Assembly (NCBI GenBank): GCA_023266165.1
Contig: JAHFRR010000056.1
Span: forward strand, 1 to 8,667
DNA from: Thiotrichales bacterium
GTDB lineage: Bacteria > Pseudomonadota > Gammaproteobacteria > Francisellales > CACEW01
DNA length: 8,667 nucleotides
Reading direction: 5' to 3'
Shown: positions 4,866 to 8,667 of the stretch, in pieces
Position numbering within the stretch: position 1 is the first letter of the stretch
Layout: each line of letters opens with the position of its first letter
Program-made: the position numbers and the translations under genes
The notes under the pieces: model-generated
Seen by the model: the letters and a program-made list of their open reading frames with translations, nothing else
Told to the model about the DNA's origin: nothing
Database searches by the model: none

Positions 4866-7564
4866 CGATCATTCAAAAACCTGAACATACACTCACACAC
4901 CGCTATGAGCTGCATGTCAATAAAGCGCGTAAGCCACGCCAAGCTTCACAGACAGGCCCAGTGCTCGTAGGCTCTCAGGGGGAAACACCTGTACTCAAAA
5001 ATCAGAAACTCCATCTTCGATGGGCGCCTTGGCTCAGTTTGAAAGCGCCTCTGCAAAACCAGTTTGAAAGCCTGTATTTGCTGGAGGCATCCCTCCGCTC
5101 ACCATATTTCAACACTTTACAGAAGAACCCCTCGCAAGCCCGGACGCTCTGGAAATCGCATCTGGTGCAGCTGGCGCATGCAGACACGCGGTCAGACTTC
5201 CACCTCACATCCCTTGCATCTCAGCCCCTCTCAGAGCCACCGCCATTTCCCATCGCATCAGATATCGCCGCTCACATCACCCCGACTGCCTATACCCAAA
5301 CGCTCTACCTGCACATCCAAAACCGCTGGATAACCCTCTATCAAGGCATGCCAGGCCAGCCGTTGCGGTACTTTAAAGCGGTTCAAGTCTTTGAAAGCGG
5401 ATGCCCTGAGATCACTCTCCCTTTGGGATATGACTACCAAGTGCATCTGAGCTATCTCCCGCTCGATCCCAAATCTTACGACACCCCTCCTGACTGTAAC
5501 ACCAGCCCGCGCTTTCACCTTGAGCCCTCACATCCGCAACATTTCTCTCCAGCCCAGATGAACCAACCGCTGTGGACAATCCCAAGGCTTGCATATTGGA
5601 ATGATGATGGCACATTGACTTTATTGCTAGAAGACCCTCTGCGTGTCTTAGAGGAGATTTTGAAAGACTTGAACCTGATCGCTCAGGATCCCTCTCAGGT
5701 CTTTCAAATTCGAGCTTTACAAACCTTGGGAACCCTGATGCGCCATCGCATACAAGAAGATCTCACGCCTCTGCCGCTCTACTGGAACGCGCTTATCTCA
5801 CCTCTCTTGACCGACCCCGCCTGGCAAAATCATGGAGCAGACCCCAATAACCCTTCCCACACACCCGACGAGCGTGCACTGATCGCCTGGCCTGTAGGCG
5901 CACGATGGCTCTCTGTGCAAACACCGCTTTCCTCTCATACAACCCTACCGCTTGCAGCGTTAAGCCTCACCTTGCAGCATCTGGCGCAAAGTCTCTGGGT
6001 ATACTCCAACGATCTGTCCGTCCATCAAGCCCTAGAACCTCTCTTACAACCCCGCCGCGCAAAGCTTCAAAGCCATCTACTGGACTATGTGCATCACCCT
6101 CAAAAACCTCGATATCCCCTGATCATTCAAGCAGGTTCATCTGTTCAAGAGAGCACGCACACCTATCAGTTGCTAGGTCACACTGCATTTTCACGCTTTG
6201 ATGAGTGGGGCGATGTGCGCACCTGGGCACCGCTCCCTTCACCTCAGAATCCTCCCTCTCAAGGTTTACTTTTCTCAAAATCTCACTGTGTGCAAGATCT
6301 CATAAGGTATTTCTCCCATCCCTGGATGCTTGATCTGACAAGCCTCCCACTGCCTGCGCCCACGCCCCACTTAGGCTCACCTGATGATCCTACTGTCTCC
6401 AGAGGCTCACTGCGCAGCTATCAATACGCCGAGCGTCTGGCCTTTACGCGCGCGGGGCTCCCGATGGTGTTGATCCCGCTGCTTACGCCCTTCAATCTTG
6501 GGCTGGCAATGGGCGCTTTTCTGAAATATGGTAAACACCCTCTTGAGAAATCCAGCAATAATCCCTTTTTACACGCTTTTCAGATCTTACTGTGGGATCT
6601 CTGGAGCCGTGTCATAGACACGCGAGACAACCTGATCTCACATCCCGTGCCTAGCTTACAGGCCTTTGGTCTCGAGCCCCATCATCTCTCAAACAGCACT
6701 CCTGCTTTCTCCCCACCTAATACCTCCCCTTCTGATTTTAACAATCTCTGGCTTCTCAGCTTAGACCCAGCGCCAGACCAGACGTTCTCTATGAGCGCTC
6801 AAAAGATGCCTCCTCACAACGCACGCCAAAAAGCCGAGACACTCTATCGGCTCCATGGCTATCAAGATGCCCTGAATCCTACAGCCGAATATGATCTGGA
6901 TCTGTTACCGCCTCAGGATTTTACCGACGCCCTCCCCACTCCCCAGGGCCTGTTGCACATCCGCTATCAGATCCAGCTGTCTGGCACCTTGAAGCTCCAG
7001 CCTGTTGGGGCACCGAGCAGACTCCCCCTCCTACTCACGCTTCAACACGTCAGTAAAACCGCGCCGAGAATCTTCAGGGGCTTTATGGAAAGCCAGGTAA
7101 GCGTGATGCTAGCGTGGAGATCCTTAGGTAAACAAATCCATATCGGCGCCAGCCTCACGACAGATACGACAGCCTCTCCCCCACAAGTGCAGGGCACCCC
7201 AACACAGGGGCGCTTTACACTTAAAGCAATACCCCAGCCCCTCAATCCCTCTCTTGAGTATCGCGAATGGGCCATTGCCGGATCACTGGGCTTTACCCTT
7301 GAGGGGCAGGTGATACCAGACTCCGCAACCTCTCCCATCCCCTTTAAAACGCCCCCTCAAGCTTTCTCACACACCTCCACCCATCACCTAGTCTTTGCTC
7401 AAGATAAAGATCTTGCCCCTCCAGCGCTCATTCTCACGATCGCAACAGGGGATGCAACGGCCATCGCCCCTGCAACGTTTACCAATACAGCGAACTTTGT
7501 TCGCAATGCGCCCGTCCTTCTCAAAGCATGCACAGGCATTGCAGGGCTCACAGGATTGACCTAA
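4862..7564 (+). CDS. hypothetical 900-residue protein, possibly VasX-like effector
   Basis: I do not recognise a named family with confidence. The protein is uninterrupted, rich in Pro, Leu and His, poor in Cys, and has no signal peptide. Visible landmarks, in order, are LYLHIQNRWITLYQ (148-161), a strand ITLPLGYDYQVHL (starting 184), LLLEDPLRVLEEI (254-266), a single strongly hydrophobic segment at about 533-553 (GLPMVLIPLLTPF and following), and a beta-rich C-terminal third ending in a Gly/Ala-rich hydrophobic tail. The first three fall in the order seen in VasX-type N-terminal regions (a YLYVYD-like strand, a T-IP strand, an A-L-DP-GI-DL helix), but each resemblance is weak. GTG at 4862 is the only workable start: the frame closes at TAA 4832-4834 upstream, and the next Met is near residue 165. 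The only purine-rich site is GAGGGG (4844-4849), 12 bases away. A secretion effector, an envelope protein or an unknown enzyme all remain possible. Confidence 0.85.
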   Translation: MTIIQKPEHTLTHRYELHVNKARKPRQASQTGPVLVGSQGETPVLKNQKLHLRWAPWLSLKAPLQNQFESLYLLEASLRSPYFNTLQKNPSQARTLWKSHLVQLAHADTRSDFHLTSLASQPLSEPPPFPIASDIAAHITPTAYTQTLYLHIQNRWITLYQGMPGQPLRYFKAVQVFESGCPEITLPLGYDYQVHLSYLPLDPKSYDTPPDCNTSPRFHLEPSHPQHFSPAQMNQPLWTIPRLAYWNDDGTLTLLLEDPLRVLEEILKDLNLIAQDPSQVFQIRALQTLGTLMRHRIQEDLTPLPLYWNALISPLLTDPAWQNHGADPNNPSHTPDERALIAWPVGARWLSVQTPLSSHTTLPLAALSLTLQHLAQSLWVYSNDLSVHQALEPLLQPRRAKLQSHLLDYVHHPQKPRYPLIIQAGSSVQESTHTYQLLGHTAFSRFDEWGDVRTWAPLPSPQNPPSQGLLFSKSHCVQDLIRYFSHPWMLDLTSLPLPAPTPHLGSPDDPTVSRGSLRSYQYAERLAFTRAGLPMVLIPLLTPFNLGLAMGAFLKYGKHPLEKSSNNPFLHAFQILLWDLWSRVIDTRDNLISHPVPSLQAFGLEPHHLSNSTPAFSPPNTSPSDFNNLWLLSLDPAPDQTFSMSAQKMPPHNARQKAETLYRLHGYQDALNPTAEYDLDLLPPQDFTDALPTPQGLLHIRYQIQLSGTLKLQPVGAPSRLPLLLTLQHVSKTAPRIFRGFMESQVSVMLAWRSLGKQIHIGASLTTDTTASPPQVQGTPTQGRFTLKAIPQPLNPSLEYREWAIAGSLGFTLEGQVIPDSATSPIPFKTPPQAFSHTSTHHLVFAQDKDLAPPALILTIATGDATAIAPATFTNTANFVRNAPVLLKACTGIAGLTGLT

Positions 7565-7600
7565 AATCGCATCAATAACATAACAGCCAGTGCAATTCTT

Positions 7601-7628
7601 TTGAAAATCCAGTATCATCCAAAAATAT
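7601..7628 (+). promoter_or_regulatory. weak candidate promoter for the O-antigen ligase-like gene
   Basis: TTGAAA (7601-7606) is a good -35, but the best downstream -10, AAATAT (7623-7628, 16-base spacer), is poor. The 92-base gap after the 900-residue gene contains no convincing terminator, so read-through from upstream could also express this gene. Confidence 0.25.
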
Positions 7629-7656
7629 TTTGAACATTCACAAAAAAGGCTTGAAG

Positions 7657-8667
7657 ATGCGCGCACTGCCCTTTCTCAAAAAAATAGACCTCATCAATAC
7701 GGCCCTTCTGAGCGTACTTGCCCTGCTCTTACCCCTCTCCACGGCAGGGGTCAATATTGTATTTTACACCATGCTCTTGCTGTATCTGGCATCAGGGCAA
7801 TGGAAAAACAAATGGGCCTCGCTGCTAACCCACCGATTCGCACAAATCACTTTGATCTTTTTCGCTTTGATATGGCTCAGCACACTCTATGCAACACCTG
7901 ATCTCCATGCCACATCTCCCTGGCAAGATGCCTCAAAATATAATAAATTACTGTTGGTTCCCATCACGCTTTATCTGATTCAAGATACAAAAACACTGAT
8001 GCGCGTCTTAAGCAGTTTTTTGATAGGATGCCTGATCACGCTGATCACTACGATACTCAGCGTTTACGGGCATATTGTTTTGATGCCTGGAGGCAGACTC
8101 TCCAGCCCCTTCATCCAACACATTGGAGCGAATGCACTGATGGCCTATGGATCTATCCTGTTTTACCTCTTGAGCTATTTGACCCCCCATCGCATCCTCA
8201 AAACCCTGCTGATCCTAGCAGCGCTGCTGGTACTGTACTACGTATTATTTATGAATCTCGGTCGATCTGGCTATCTCTTTTGGATTGTAAGCTTTACAAC
8301 CCTGGTCATCCTGATGCTGAAGCCTACCTTCAAAATCTCTCAGCTTTTTTGCAACACCTCAAAACAACACACCGCGATTGCCTTGCTTGCAGGGTTGATG
8401 ATGCTAGGACTGGCGTTCCTCTGCTCACACGAATTCAAAGGCCGCGTGACGGCTATCTACAGCAACATTCACAGCTTTCAACAGGGCAACCCCAACACCT
8501 CTGTGGGTGAGCGACTGAGTTTTTATGAGACCTCACTGGATCTCATCAAAGCCCATCCCCTTCTGGGGACAGGGATAGGCTCTTTTCAAGCGCAGTATTA
8601 TCATTATGCCCATGTCCATCATCTCCAGAATGCAACCGCCAATCCTCACGATCAGTTTTTTGATACC
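7657..8667 (+). CDS. O-antigen ligase/polymerase-family membrane protein (3' end cut)
   Basis: This is a polytopic inner-membrane protein of the Wzy_C superfamily. That superfamily includes WaaL, which joins undecaprenyl-linked O-antigen to lipid A-core on the periplasmic face, and the Wzy polymerases. The frame runs 337 codons to the window end without a stop. At least eight hydrophobic helices can be seen, at about 14-28, 33-45, 62-79, 97-107, 118-138, 157-175, 181-200, 206-222 and 238-256. GRSGYL (202-207) and the following large loop VGERLSFYETSLDLIKAHPL (283-302), then LGTGIGSF and NPHDQFF (329-335), are the family hallmarks. The NPH-x5 position matches the catalytic-loop histidine region in WaaL. 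AAGG at 7646-7649 is seven bases before the ATG. WaaL and Wzy cannot be told apart from this portion, and neighbouring polysaccharide genes, if any, lie beyond the edge. Confidence 0.88.
   Translation, partial: MRALPFLKKIDLINTALLSVLALLLPLSTAGVNIVFYTMLLLYLASGQWKNKWASLLTHRFAQITLIFFALIWLSTLYATPDLHATSPWQDASKYNKLLLVPITLYLIQDTKTLMRVLSSFLIGCLITLITTILSVYGHIVLMPGGRLSSPFIQHIGANALMAYGSILFYLLSYLTPHRILKTLLILAALLVLYYVLFMNLGRSGYLFWIVSFTTLVILMLKPTFKISQLFCNTSKQHTAIALLAGLMMLGLAFLCSHEFKGRVTAIYSNIHSFQQGNPNTSVGERLSFYETSLDLIKAHPLLGTGIGSFQAQYYHYAHVHHLQNATANPHDQFFDT

Noticed and set aside
5905..6201. 98-residue plus-strand frame inside the 900-residue gene
   Set aside because: It is a shadow of a much longer continuous frame with no start signal of its own.
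8028..8510. 160-residue plus-strand frame
   Set aside because: It is out of frame inside the O-antigen ligase-like gene, whose continuous frame carries the family motifs GRSGYL and NPHDQFF.

Overview
The window comes from a Gram-negative bacterium, most likely a gammaproteobacterium. The evidence is an Era GTPase of proteobacterial type, a HI0933/YhiN-type flavoprotein, a secreted protein with a Sec signal peptide and an O-antigen ligase-type membrane protein. Large orphan proteins without recognisable domains, next to an envelope polysaccharide gene, recall Legionellales-like genomes, but that placement is a guess. No rRNA, tRNA, CRISPR array, transposase or insertion sequence is visible.

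Layout. (1) Positions 1-483, minus strand: the N-terminal part of era, which continues beyond the left edge. It lacks the rnc gene that usually precedes it and has its own upstream region. (2) Positions 641-2412, plus strand: a tight cluster of mazE, mazF (overlapping mazE) and a HI0933/YhiN flavoprotein starting 9 bp after mazF, probably one transcript from a promoter near 561-589. (3) Positions 2503-4119, plus strand: a 538-residue protein of unknown function with a two-helix membrane hairpin near its C-terminus. (4) Positions 4130-4708, minus strand: a 192-residue predicted secreted protein, convergent with (3) and only 10 bp from it. (5) Positions 4862-7564, plus strand: a 900-residue orphan protein, divergent from (4) and preceded by a near-consensus sigma-70 promoter. 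(6) Positions 7657-8667, plus strand: an O-antigen ligase/polymerase-like membrane protein cut by the right edge.

How the genes relate. The mazEF-flavoprotein cluster looks like a mobile-type toxin-antitoxin pair sitting beside a housekeeping gene. The most interesting part is the divergent pair of the secreted 192-residue protein and the 900-residue protein. They share a 153-bp control region that holds a perfect 14-bp palindrome, a strong promoter and a possible seven-codon leader ORF whose stop overlaps the GTG start of the large gene. The order of three weak local resemblances in the 900-residue protein recalls VasX-like type VI secretion effectors. This is only a hypothesis: no secretion genes lie in the window.

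There is no gene-free stretch longer than 300 bases. Intergenic regions are about 157 bp (484-640), 90 bp (2413-2502), 10 bp (4120-4129), 153 bp (4709-4861) and 92 bp (7565-7656).
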